Shown here piece by piece: positions 17,844 through 25,999 of a stretch of DNA of 64,000 nt. Source of the stretch: an uncultured Lachnospiraceae bacterium (GTDB taxonomy: Bacteria; Bacillota; Clostridia; Lachnospirales; Lachnospiraceae); NCBI GenBank assembly GCA_910584965.1, contig CAJUDZ010000005.1, positions 114,770-178,769 of the forward strand, in the 5' to 3' direction. Below the pieces are notes generated by a model. It was not told the DNA's origin. It saw only the letters and a program-made list of their open reading frames with translations, and ran no database searches. The position numbers and the translations under genes were made by a program. Numbering within the stretch: position 1 is the first letter of the stretch; each line of letters opens with the position of its first letter.

Positions 17844-19499
17844 TTACTGTACTACCCCCGTGCCGCTTCTCGTCCACATGATGTTCTGGCTGATCATCTG
17901 GTCGATATCCATTCCGATGATCTCGGAAGCTCTCGCTTTTGCCGCCGCTTCATTGGCTGTGCCGAGGTTTTTATAAATCTCATAGGACGGCTTCTTGTTG
18001 CCGTTCAAGTCAAACAGGCCAAGCGCAAGGTGGCTTTCCATCTCGCTCGCTTCATCAGTCTGCCGGAACAGAATAAACGAATCGATCTCCGGGAACGACG
18101 CGGCCTTCAGATATCCGTAAACGATGGAAGCTTCCTGCTGCTCGTTTCCGAAACTGGAAGTATAACCGATCTCCGCGAGGGAAATGCTTCTCACCTCTCC
18201 TGCCGGATTCAATAAACTGCTCTGGTGCATATAGTTGATCAGAATATGAAGATTCTGCATCGTAATATAAGGCGATGTAATGCTGTCCTGTACCCAAACC
18301 GCCGGACCGTTCCACGCATAAGGGTCATACAGCGGAGAATTGTAAGGATGGAAGGAAAGTCCCCAGTCAATATTGCCTTCTCTTGTCATATAATAATTAA
18401 ATTTATCCAGATAGTCCTTTGCCAGAAAGCTTCCCGGGTTGGATTTCCGGTTCCACTCCTGGTCGATGGAATTATAAATACGGACATTCGCATTCATGCT
18501 TTTCATTTCATTATAAATAATCCGGAATGCCTTTACATAAATTCCGACATTGAAATCCAGCGAATCGGAACTTGTATACCACCAGGAGGTTCTTGCATTG
18601 ACTTCATTTCCCAGAATCCAGTTATCGACCTGTCCGCAGCCGAATTTTCCCGAATAACGCTGTGCCAGAAATGCGCCCACCGCCTTCAGATGATCGACGC
18701 CGGCTTCATCCGCCACATTCAGCGCATATCCCGGACATGACGCCCCCACAGCCATCGGATGAACCAGATCCTGTGAATAAGGGTTTTCTCCCCTGTTCAG
18801 AAGCACGATCGTCACCTGTACGCCGTAATGATTAAAGCTCTTGAACATGGAGTCGAACTTGCCGATCATATTGCCGTTAAAGTAGTAAGTCGTTCCGTTA
18901 TAGGTAAAAGGAAGCGCCCCCGGCTCCGATGCCCCTGAACAGATATCATCGACCGCCATGTTATATACGACCTGTTTGATGCCGAGCTCCTGCACTTCTT
19001 CTCTGGAAGATTTCGTCAGATCGGGAAGAATCCCCTTGATGCCGTTATCCATACGGCCGGCGGTATACGCCGCTATCGCTTCCGGGTTCGTAATATAGTG
19101 CTCGTCGCTCACCTGAACCATCTGTCCGTTCTGCTTCACGGCAATCAGGAATTTACGGCTTAAATTTGATTCCGCCGTATTATAGTTCAAAGGAAAACTC
19201 ACCGTAACCGAAGTTCCCGCGTCAACCGTTGCCACAACGCTGCCCGTCGTTCCATCCTGAAAAACTTCATCCGCGTAAACATAGAATTTCCCGTCATCGT
19301 TCGCCGGAACGCTGCCCGTACTGAGCTGACAGACAACATCCGTTCCCGCTATCTGACAGGAATTGATCGAAACCGGACGTCCCGCCGCCTCAACATGCTG
19401 CAGGCCATTGTCACAGACATGAGCGCCGCCGACCGTCAGAACGGCCGCCGTCATTACCGCTAACAAAATTTTTCTTACGTTACTCATTCTCAAAACCAT
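17844..19499 (-). CDS. Secreted glycosidase-like protein (DUF5722-type)
   Basis: This is a 551-residue protein with a signal peptide (residues 1 to about 38), a short beta domain (about 40-140), and then a region that looks like a TIM-barrel glycoside hydrolase. Candidate acid residues occur in WILGNEVNAR and SLAEIGYTSSFG, and other barrel-like segments include LSFHPYNSPLYDPYAW. From memory it matches DUF5722. The substrate is unknown. The start at 19499 lies just after GGAGGAG; a later ATG (MSNVRK) is possible. A strong sigma-A promoter lies about 57 bases upstream. It is inside the excisable element, next to the divergent recombinase. Confidence 0.7.
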   Translation of the reverse strand: MVLRMSNVRKILLAVMTAAVLTVGGAHVCDNGLQHVEAAGRPVSINSCQIAGTDVVCQLSTGSVPANDDGKFYVYADEVFQDGTTGSVVATVDAGTSVTVSFPLNYNTAESNLSRKFLIAVKQNGQMVQVSDEHYITNPEAIAAYTAGRMDNGIKGILPDLTKSSREEVQELGIKQVVYNMAVDDICSGASEPGALPFTYNGTTYYFNGNMIGKFDSMFKSFNHYGVQVTIVLLNRGENPYSQDLVHPMAVGASCPGYALNVADEAGVDHLKAVGAFLAQRYSGKFGCGQVDNWILGNEVNARTSWWYTSSDSLDFNVGIYVKAFRIIYNEMKSMNANVRIYNSIDQEWNRKSNPGSFLAKDYLDKFNYYMTREGNIDWGLSFHPYNSPLYDPYAWNGPAVWVQDSITSPYITMQNLHILINYMHQSSLLNPAGEVRSISLAEIGYTSSFGNEQQEASIVYGYLKAASFPEIDSFILFRQTDEASEMESHLALGLFDLNGNKKPSYEIYKNLGTANEAAAKARASEIIGMDIDQMISQNIMWTRSGTGVVQ

Positions 19500-19555
19500 T
19501 CTCCTCCATTCCGAAGTGTTCTGCAAATTCTTTCGTTATATTTTATGTACATCCC

Positions 19556-19584
19556 ATTATAACATGCCCCGTTTTAAATGTCAT
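19556..19584 (-). promoter_or_regulatory. Extended -10 sigma-A promoter of the DUF5722-type gene
   Basis: On the minus strand ATGACA (19579-19584) is spaced 17 bases from a perfect TATAAT (19556-19561) preceded by TG one base upstream. It lies in the divergent gap in front of the recombinase gene pair. Confidence 0.65.
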
Positions 19585-19627
19585 CAACGCCTTGCAAAAA
19601 AATGAATACACCGTCCCGTTTCCAAAT

Positions 19628-19900
19628 ATGATGAAGAAAAACCGTTTTATGGTCAGACAGCCTATGACAGATATGCAAAATTCCGAATCCGTAACGGAAA
19701 TCCGCCGGGAAGCGGAATACGGAACGGACAAAATCCTTCTTATCATGCAGTTTCCGGAAAACCCGGAACAAACAGCTCAAAGAAGCGCCCTCTGCCGGGA
19801 TATCGCTGCCGTTCTCGGCGAAGAATTATCCCGGCTTCCGTCAATGGAAAGAACAGAGACGGAACCGCAGCAGCAGAATGCGGGAGGAACTGAGCCATGA
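19628..19900 (+). CDS. Small protein coupled to the serine recombinase
   Basis: This is a protein of about 90 residues of unknown function (102 if the TTG at 19592 is used). Its stop codon overlaps the recombinase start in an ATGA, so the two are probably translated together. The sequence has a charged helical middle (SVTEIRREAEYGTDKILLIM) and a Gln/Glu-rich tail. No ribosome site is visible for any candidate start, so the N terminus is uncertain. By position it could be a directionality factor or an activity modulator, but nothing in the sequence proves that. Confidence 0.5.
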   Translation: MMKKNRFMVRQPMTDMQNSESVTEIRREAEYGTDKILLIMQFPENPEQTAQRSALCRDIAAVLGEELSRLPSMERTETEPQQQNAGGTEP

Positions 19901-21564
19901 AAAGGGTGCGCATCCTGCTGCGGGTCAGCTCCAACCAGCAGTTAGACGCCGACGGCGACCTTTCCGTACAGCGCAGACTCGTCAGAGAGTACATCGGCCG
20001 GCACGAAGACTGGCTGTTAGACGACAAGGAATATTTTGAGGGAAGCAACAGCGGTTATAAAAACGCCGTCAGCAAAAGGGACATTTTACAGGAAGCGCTG
20101 GCAGACGCAAAGAAAAACGAATACGATATTCTGGCCGCCTATAAAGACGACCGAATCGGACGGCGGATGTGGGAAATCGGCGCCTATGTGATGACGCTGA
20201 AGAGCTGCAACGTCGATATCTACACCGTAAAAGACGGCTGCATCTCCCCGGAAAACGATGATATCATGGGGCAGATGATGCTCGCGCTCCGTTACGGGAA
20301 CGCCCAGAAAAGCAGTTCCGATACGGGAATGCGCGTCAAGGATACGGCTGAAAAACTGGTCCGGGAGGGCAGGTTCATGGGCGGCGCCGCGCCTTACGGC
20401 TACCGTCTCGTTTTTTCCGGAAAACTGAGCAAACACGGGCGGGCGCTGCATGAACTGGAAATCGTTCCGGAACAGGCCGCGCTCGTCCGAAAAATCTATG
20501 AGCTGTCCTGTTACCGGGAATTTGGTTCCGTCAAGATCGCCGGCCTGTTGAATGCGGACGAATACGACCGTTCGCTGGCGCCCCACGGGGAATGGAAATG
20601 CGGTACCGTCACCGGGATTCTTACCAATCCGGTATATGCCGGATATACCGTTTATAAACGCCGGGAACGAATTGGCGGAAAGAATCGCAGAAAAGACAGC
20701 CGCGACTGGATAAGGTCGGAAAATCCCGCCCCGGAATTGTGTATCATCGACGAAGTTCTCTGGAATCTGACGCAGGAAAAAAGAAAGAACCGGGCCGCCC
20801 GGTATCAGAAAAACGCGCCGCCGCAAGGCTGCGCCGCATTTCCCGTGATCGCAAGAAACGACGGCCGCCTGCCCCTGCAGGACGTCCTTTACTGCGGTTT
20901 CTGCGGCCGGAAAATGGTGCGCGGAACAAGATACAGCTACTGGACCCTTCGGGCCACCGGCGAAAGGCAGAGCCGGAAAATTCCGCTTTACCGATGCCCG
21001 GCGGCCCGCGGCGGAATTTCTCACGGCCGAACCGCGCAGTTCCGCGCCGACTTGCTGGAACGTATCATATTCGACTGTGCGGCCGGCCGTATCGACGCCC
21101 TTTTACGGGAAGAAGACATGGCCGGCCTGTACCGGAAGGAACTGCTTTTCAGGCAGAAAAAGCTGGAAACGGAGCGACGGCGTTTCCGGAAAGAGCTGTC
21201 CGGACTGACACTGGATATTAACGTTCTGCGGGAACACATTCCGGACGCCGTGGCCGGAAACTACCCGCTCCCGGTGGAAGAACTCTCCGACGCTCTCAGA
21301 CGGTGCACGGAACAGAAATCTCTGCTGGAACGGAAAATCCGGGATACGGAAGGCGCATTGAAAGAGCTGGAAGACAATCATGACAGGCTCTTTCACACAA
21401 ATCCGGCCGTACAAAACGGCGCCGGGACAAAAGGGGCTGTTCTTCCGACCTGGCCGCAGCTCTTCCTGCAGGCCTCTCCCGAAGCGAAGCGCGTCATCAT
21501 CAACAGACTGGCAGAACGAATCGAAGTAACCGGAACCCGGATTGTAATACGCTTCCGCGGCTGA
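19897..21564 (+). CDS. Large serine recombinase of the sleC element
   Basis: This is a 555-residue serine integrase-type recombinase. The N-terminal resolvase domain has the nucleophile in RVSSNQQ (Ser11) and the conserved YKDDRIGRR. The recombinase domain follows (FMGGAAPYGYRL, TGILTNPVYAGYTVYKRRER). A zinc-ribbon has YCGFCGRKM and a later YRCP, and a long coiled coil comes before the C terminus. Order and length are normal for the family and no damage is seen. The gene ends 78 bases from one attachment core, the usual place for an integrase. It most likely mediates excision and insertion of the 5.1 kb element. What controls its expression is not evident; no clear sporulation sigma site was recognised in the 90 bases upstream of the pair. 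Confidence 0.93.
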   Translation: MKRVRILLRVSSNQQLDADGDLSVQRRLVREYIGRHEDWLLDDKEYFEGSNSGYKNAVSKRDILQEALADAKKNEYDILAAYKDDRIGRRMWEIGAYVMTLKSCNVDIYTVKDGCISPENDDIMGQMMLALRYGNAQKSSSDTGMRVKDTAEKLVREGRFMGGAAPYGYRLVFSGKLSKHGRALHELEIVPEQAALVRKIYELSCYREFGSVKIAGLLNADEYDRSLAPHGEWKCGTVTGILTNPVYAGYTVYKRRERIGGKNRRKDSRDWIRSENPAPELCIIDEVLWNLTQEKRKNRAARYQKNAPPQGCAAFPVIARNDGRLPLQDVLYCGFCGRKMVRGTRYSYWTLRATGERQSRKIPLYRCPAARGGISHGRTAQFRADLLERIIFDCAAGRIDALLREEDMAGLYRKELLFRQKKLETERRRFRKELSGLTLDINVLREHIPDAVAGNYPLPVEELSDALRRCTEQKSLLERKIRDTEGALKELEDNHDRLFHTNPAVQNGAGTKGAVLPTWPQLFLQASPEAKRVIINRLAERIEVTGTRIVIRFRG

Positions 21565-21621
21565 CCGGACAGGATGCTTTTTTCAAAACCGCGGCCGACG
21601 GCCTCCCCGCGGCCTTTACCG

Positions 21622-21645
21622 CGAATCAGCGTCGGCCGCCCTACC
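21622..21645. other. Attachment site, element end next to sleC 5' half
   Basis: The core TACC lies at 21642-21645 (GGTA on the minus strand). One spacer base separates it from the inside half-site CGAATCAGCGTCGGCCGCC at 21622-21640. The core plus the next base of the element creates the TAG stop of the sleC-like 5' half. Confidence 0.8.
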
Positions 21646-22327
21646 ACTCCGTATATACTCTGTTCAGCGTAAAAGATAAAATTGCCAGAATATTCGCATA
21701 AATGCTGCTTTCCGGCCAGGTCGCATAAATTTCGGAAGAAGCCACGTTTTTGATATAATCTTTATACCGTACATAGTAATTCGGCGCGCTGCTGTCACCG
21801 GGCAGACCATCGTGAACGACAATAAATTCAGGCACGACGACACGGCTTAAAACGATCTCCCCGGTTTCGTCCATCGGTTTGATTTCTTCTTCCGGAATTT
21901 TCGGCGGATATTCCCCGTACAGCGTATGGTCCGGAATGACAAGCATTTCCTCCGCTTCTCTTGCGGTTTCTTCCGGCGTCATCCGTATATTCTGTACGGC
22001 CGTTACATCCGGCAGCACTTCCACGCCGGAAATCATAACCGGCTCATATCCGGGCGCCTGTACGGTTACATTGTACTCTTCATAAGGCATTGGTGATTCC
22101 GGCGTCAGACTGTAAGAAAGAGGCGGTGCGGAAAGCTGCACTTCCTCCGTCTGCCCGGATATATCCGTCTCCAGTGTTTCCACTTCTGTCTCAGGTGCTC
22201 TCGTATAGGCAATGGAAATCACGGCGTTCTGAATCGGAATCAATCCGATATCCGAGGTCACATTAATCTGCAGTCCGCCGGTCTGCTCTCCTTCCCCTTG
22301 CGCCATTTTAAACGTTTTCCCGTTCAT
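21641..22327 (-). CDS. sleC: Interrupted SleC-like spore cortex lytic enzyme, 5' half
   Basis: This half encodes 228 residues from the ATG at 22327 (GCAGG seven bases upstream) to a TAG formed at the insertion core. The N-terminal beta domain (LQINVTSDIGLIPIQNAVIS) is like that of clostridial SleC precursors. It is followed by the conserved HTLYGEYPPKIPEEEIKPM, then PEFIVVHDG and the start of the SpoIID-like catalytic region with the probable acid Glu (YIKNVASSEIYATWPE). It ends ...LNRVYTEW. Continuing at 16537 gives YRNQGYNF and a full protein of about 421 residues; Clostridium perfringens SleC is 438. A minus-strand CATATAAT at 22364-22371 may be a promoter -10 of either a vegetative or a mother-cell type. 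As it stands, the product lacks half the catalytic region and the wall-binding domain. Confidence 0.88.
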   Translation of the reverse strand: MNGKTFKMAQGEGEQTGGLQINVTSDIGLIPIQNAVISIAYTRAPETEVETLETDISGQTEEVQLSAPPLSYSLTPESPMPYEEYNVTVQAPGYEPVMISGVEVLPDVTAVQNIRMTPEETAREAEEMLVIPDHTLYGEYPPKIPEEEIKPMDETGEIVLSRVVVPEFIVVHDGLPGDSSAPNYYVRYKDYIKNVASSEIYATWPESSIYANILAILSFTLNRVYTEW

Positions 22328-22458
22328 ATAATTACCTGCTTTAACCTTATTATCTTTCTCATTATTATATGCAGATTTCGGCATATTGACAGCAGGATGC
22401 GAATATCATATGCTTTCGGCCGCCGGACTTTCCACTCCGGCGATTACGGGAATCGTTC

Positions 22459-24663
22459 CTATACAGTCAGAAGCAGCATAATCTCGTTGCTTCTTGCAAT
22501 AAATTTTGTCATCGCATCCGGTTCCAGCGGCGCATGCTGCAACAGCGCAAGGTCGTATAACTGTTCGCAGATCATCTTCGTATTCTCGCCGTCTTTGTGC
22601 TCCAGCACATACTGTACAAGCGGATGGTTTGCATTTAAGATCAGCGTTTCGCCCTCTCTGCCGCCGAACATTCCGGGATCCATGCCGGGCATCGCATACA
22701 TCTTCATCATATCCTGCATCCTTCTGCTTTCTTCGGATAAGGTGATCATGGAAGAAATCTTCTTGTTTTTCAGCTTTTCTACCTTAACGGTAATGGAATC
22801 TTTCTTCAATGCTTTCTTCATGATGCCGGCAATTTCTTCCGCCTGCTCTTCCATTTCCTTCTCGGCTTTTTTGGAAGTCTTCGCTTTGAACGTATCCGTC
22901 AGATCAGCGTCGATTCTCTGGAATTTAACGCCTTCATTCTTCGCTTCCAGCTGGGATACGAAAGGCTGGTCAATATTGTGTGTCAGAATCACCGCATCCA
23001 TTTTGGCAGCCCGGAACATATTGATGTACTGGCTCTGCTGCTTTTCATCCGTCACATAGTAGATGACTTTTTCTTTCTTTTCCTCTTCTGCATCTTCTTC
23101 CGCCTCAGCGTTTTCGTCAACGACTTCCGCTTCGACCTTCTCGCCGTTCTCGTCTACGGCCCGGCCGCTCTCCGTATCCTCAGCGCCTTCATCCGTATCC
23201 TGATTTTCTTCGGCATCCCCGCCGTTTTCGCCCTGTTCACCCGCAGTTTCCGCCGGAGCGTTTTCATCCGCGTTTTCTGCCGAAGCATCGCTTTCGCCCG
23301 CTCCCGCAGTCTCCTCCTGTTCTTCCGGGTCGCTCTTTGCGACCTCCAGGCATTCCGGAAGGGTCAGGTATTTGCCGTCCAGATTCTTAAAGAGAATATA
23401 ATCGGTCATTTTCTCACAGAACTTATCGTCTTTCAGACAGCCGAACTTGATAAACGGGCTGATGTCGTCCCAGTATTTCTCATATTCTTCTTTTTCGGTT
23501 TTGCACATGCCGGAGAGCTTGTCCGCCACCTTCTTTGTAATGTACTCGTTAATTTTATTGACAAACCCATCGTTCTGCAGAGCGCTTCTTGATACATTTA
23601 ACGGCAGATCCGGGCAGTCGATCACGCCTTTTAACAGCATCAGAAACTCCGGGATAACCTCTTTAATATTGTCCGCGATAAATACCTGATTGTTATACAG
23701 CTTGATCGTGCCTTCGATGGATTCATATTCCATATTGATCTTCGGGAAATATAAAATTCCCTTCAAATTAAAAGGATAATCCATATTCAGATGAATCCAG
23801 AACAGAGGCTCCTTATAATCCTGAAATACCTTCCGGTAAAACTCCAGATATTCTTCTTTTGTGCAGTCATTCGGATGTTTGCTCCACAGCGGCTGCGTCT
23901 CGTTCAGAAGTTCCGGACGTTTTCTGATTTTCAGTTTCTGCTCGTCTTCTTCCTTTTCCTTCTTAATCTCTTCGATGACCACATCCGTATCCAGTTTCTC
24001 CGCTTCCGCGATCGTCTGGGTATCCGTCGTATTGGCCTTGCTCAGATAGATTTCAATCGGCATGAAAGAGCAGTATTTTTTAATGACTTCGCGGGCCTTG
24101 TATTCGTTACAGAATTCCAGGCATTCTTCGTTCAGGAAAAGCGTAATTTCGGTTCCGACTTCGCTTCTTGTGCCCTCTTCCATATCAAATTCCGTGCCGC
24201 CGTCACATTCCCAATGCACGGGCGCCGCGCCCTCCTGAAAAGAAAGAGAATCGATATGCACTTCGTCCGCTACCATGAATGCGGAATAAAATCCCAGACC
24301 GAAATGTCCGATGATCTGATCTTCATTCGTCTTATCTTTATATTTCTCAATAAATTCCGTTGCTCCCGAAAAGGCAATCTGATTGATGTATTCTTCCACT
24401 TCGTCAGCGGTCATGCCGAGACCGTTGTCGATGAATTTCAGAGTCTTTTCTTCCGGATTCACAATCACCTGAATTTTGGCCTTATAACCATCGGGCAGCG
24501 AATATTCGCCCATCATATCCAGTTTCTTCAATTTCGTCACCGCATCGCATCCGTTGGAAATCAATTCACGGAAAAAAATATCATGGTCAGAATATAACCA
24601 TTTCTTGATAATCGGGAAAATATTGTCGCTGTTGATCGATAAATTGCCATGCTTTGCTGCCAT
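22459..24663 (-). CDS. htpG: Hsp90-family chaperone HtpG with an acidic insert
   Basis: This is a 734-residue Hsp90. The GHKL ATPase motifs are intact (ELISNGCDA, DNGLGM, GHFGLGFYS), and the middle and C-terminal domains are recognisable. It is about 100 residues longer than typical bacterial HtpG. The surplus is a Glu/Asp/Ala/Gly-rich stretch at about residues 446-532 (bases 23068-23328), inside the middle domain just before KVIYYVTDEKQQ. This is not the position of the eukaryotic charged linker. The start at 24663 (MAAKHG) has AAAGGA upstream. A perfect CIRCE operator at 24782-24808 implies HrcA control. Confidence 0.95.
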   Translation of the reverse strand: MAAKHGNLSINSDNIFPIIKKWLYSDHDIFFRELISNGCDAVTKLKKLDMMGEYSLPDGYKAKIQVIVNPEEKTLKFIDNGLGMTADEVEEYINQIAFSGATEFIEKYKDKTNEDQIIGHFGLGFYSAFMVADEVHIDSLSFQEGAAPVHWECDGGTEFDMEEGTRSEVGTEITLFLNEECLEFCNEYKAREVIKKYCSFMPIEIYLSKANTTDTQTIAEAEKLDTDVVIEEIKKEKEEDEQKLKIRKRPELLNETQPLWSKHPNDCTKEEYLEFYRKVFQDYKEPLFWIHLNMDYPFNLKGILYFPKINMEYESIEGTIKLYNNQVFIADNIKEVIPEFLMLLKGVIDCPDLPLNVSRSALQNDGFVNKINEYITKKVADKLSGMCKTEKEEYEKYWDDISPFIKFGCLKDDKFCEKMTDYILFKNLDGKYLTLPECLEVAKSDPEEQEETAGAGESDASAENADENAPAETAGEQGENGGDAEENQDTDEGAEDTESGRAVDENGEKVEAEVVDENAEAEEDAEEEKKEKVIYYVTDEKQQSQYINMFRAAKMDAVILTHNIDQPFVSQLEAKNEGVKFQRIDADLTDTFKAKTSKKAEKEMEEQAEEIAGIMKKALKKDSITVKVEKLKNKKISSMITLSEESRRMQDMMKMYAMPGMDPGMFGGREGETLILNANHPLVQYVLEHKDGENTKMICEQLYDLALLQHAPLEPDAMTKFIARSNEIMLLLTV

Positions 24664-24781
24664 TTTACCACATTCCTTTCTCTTTTTAATCTCACGCTTC
24701 TCGTCCAATGACTATGCTTTTTAAGCCTGTCTTTATCTAAAGAACAGTGTAATGCGCGCTTTCCAAAAAGTCAAGAAAAAA

Positions 24782-24808
24782 TTAGCACTCGTTATGAACG
24801 AGTGCTAA
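24782..24808. promoter_or_regulatory. CIRCE operator (HrcA binding site) upstream of htpG
   Basis: TTAGCACTC, nine bases, GAGTGCTAA: a perfect match to the CIRCE inverted repeat. It lies 119 bases before the htpG start. HrcA should repress htpG here and release it on heat stress. In Bacillus subtilis htpG is not an HrcA target. Confidence 0.93.
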
Positions 24809-24895
24809 CAATGTACGGCAAGCCCCATGCTTTTCAGGCTTTCCGAATTTCTAAATTTTTTCTAAACTGCATTTTACAGAACCGTTTTTCTTCTT

Positions 24896-25951
24896 TTAAA
24901 ACTCAAAACCGCTGTTAAAGATATCCCAGAAATCGGATGTCACAACGTTTTCATCATGAATAAACCCGATGCTTCCCCAGAGTTCTTCATTCAGCTTCCT
25001 TGTCAGCGTTTCCACAAACGCGTCGTATTCCTGTCCAAACACTTCTTTTTTCCGCTGTTCCACGATTTTAATCTTGTTGCTGTCCGTTTCCTCTTTATCG
25101 AACGTGCTGATACATTTGATGATATGATAGCCTTCTTCCGTCTCTACGACGCCGCTGATTTCACCCGTTCCGAGGTTAAACGCCGCCTTTTCAAAAGCGG
25201 GATCCATCTCGCCTTTTCCGAAGGCACAGGTGCTTTTTTCCCCCTCGTTATAACGCCTCACCAATTCATCGAAATCTTCTCCGTTCTCCGCCATTTCCAA
25301 TACTTCACAGGCGGTTTGATAGGTATCGTCTTTCGCTTTTTCCGTGTATTCGATCTTCCGTCCCGTGCCGTCCGTGGCATAAGTCTTTAACAGAATCTGC
25401 TGAACTTTGATGGTCCGCGCTTCATCGTCGCTGATTTCCGGATTGATATCTTTGATAATATACTGATACACTTTATTGGCAAGGGCATATTCCTTATAAA
25501 GGCCCTCGATCGTTTCCTGGTCGACGCCCATCGCATCGACTTCCGTTTCGTTCAGGGAGGCATAGTAAACCTTCGCGATATATTCCGCCTGCTCCTTCTC
25601 TTCCTTCGTCAGTTCGACATCGTATTTTTCCGCCATCAGGTTCATCGTTTTGATCTGCGCAATCTGCGCCAGCGCGATATCCTTTACATTCTGCTCAAGC
25701 GTCATATCTCCCAGGTTAATATTCCAGATCTCCGTCCCGTAAACGCTTTCGTACTGGTTCTGGATGTTGGTCAGATAAACCATCATTTCCGGTTTCGTAC
25801 AGGATATCGTCTCGATGCGGAACACCTCTTCTTTGTCAAAACCCGTCGTCAGCACGACTTTCATGTTCTTCCCCGCACAGCCGGTCAGCACGGCCGCCAG
25901 CACCGACAGGGAAAGGAAAAGTGCGGCCGCTTTTTTTCTTTTTCCTGACAT
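24896..25951 (-). CDS. PpiC-type foldase lipoprotein (PrsA-like)
   Basis: This is a 351-residue predicted lipoprotein. A signal peptide with lipobox LTGC (Cys25) anchors it to the outside of the membrane. A helical chaperone-like N-terminal region is followed by a parvulin-type prolyl isomerase domain at about 180-290 (IKVQQILLKTYATD, GEDFDELVRRYNEG, GEISGVVETEEGYHIIKCIS). It probably helps fold exported proteins. Ribosome site GGAG lies seven bases before the start. It lies upstream of htpG on the same strand but is separated from it by the CIRCE promoter region. The genus-level name PrsA is plausible but not proven. Confidence 0.88.
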   Translation of the reverse strand: MSGKRKKAAALFLSLSVLAAVLTGCAGKNMKVVLTTGFDKEEVFRIETISCTKPEMMVYLTNIQNQYESVYGTEIWNINLGDMTLEQNVKDIALAQIAQIKTMNLMAEKYDVELTKEEKEQAEYIAKVYYASLNETEVDAMGVDQETIEGLYKEYALANKVYQYIIKDINPEISDDEARTIKVQQILLKTYATDGTGRKIEYTEKAKDDTYQTACEVLEMAENGEDFDELVRRYNEGEKSTCAFGKGEMDPAFEKAAFNLGTGEISGVVETEEGYHIIKCISTFDKEETDSNKIKIVEQRKKEVFGQEYDAFVETLTRKLNEELWGSIGFIHDENVVTSDFWDIFNSGFEF

Positions 25952-25999
25952 AGTTTCTCCGTCCTCTGTTTTACATTTCCGTTTTCAGAATCCTTTTTC

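Larger units (their letters stand above)
16542..21641. mobile_element. 5.1 kb serine-recombinase element interrupting the sleC-like gene
   Basis: The element lies between two GGTA cores (16538-16541 and 21642-21645). Precise excision removes 5104 bases and restores the sleC-like frame. It carries a large serine recombinase ending 78 bases from one core, a small ORF overlapping the recombinase start, and two secreted-protein genes on the opposite strand. No phage structural, replication or conjugation genes are present. The half-sites just inside each end are inverted relatives of each other, as in a serine-integrase attP. The layout matches intervening elements of sporulation genes (sigK skin type), but a simple inactivating insertion cannot be ruled out from sequence alone. 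Confidence 0.85.
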
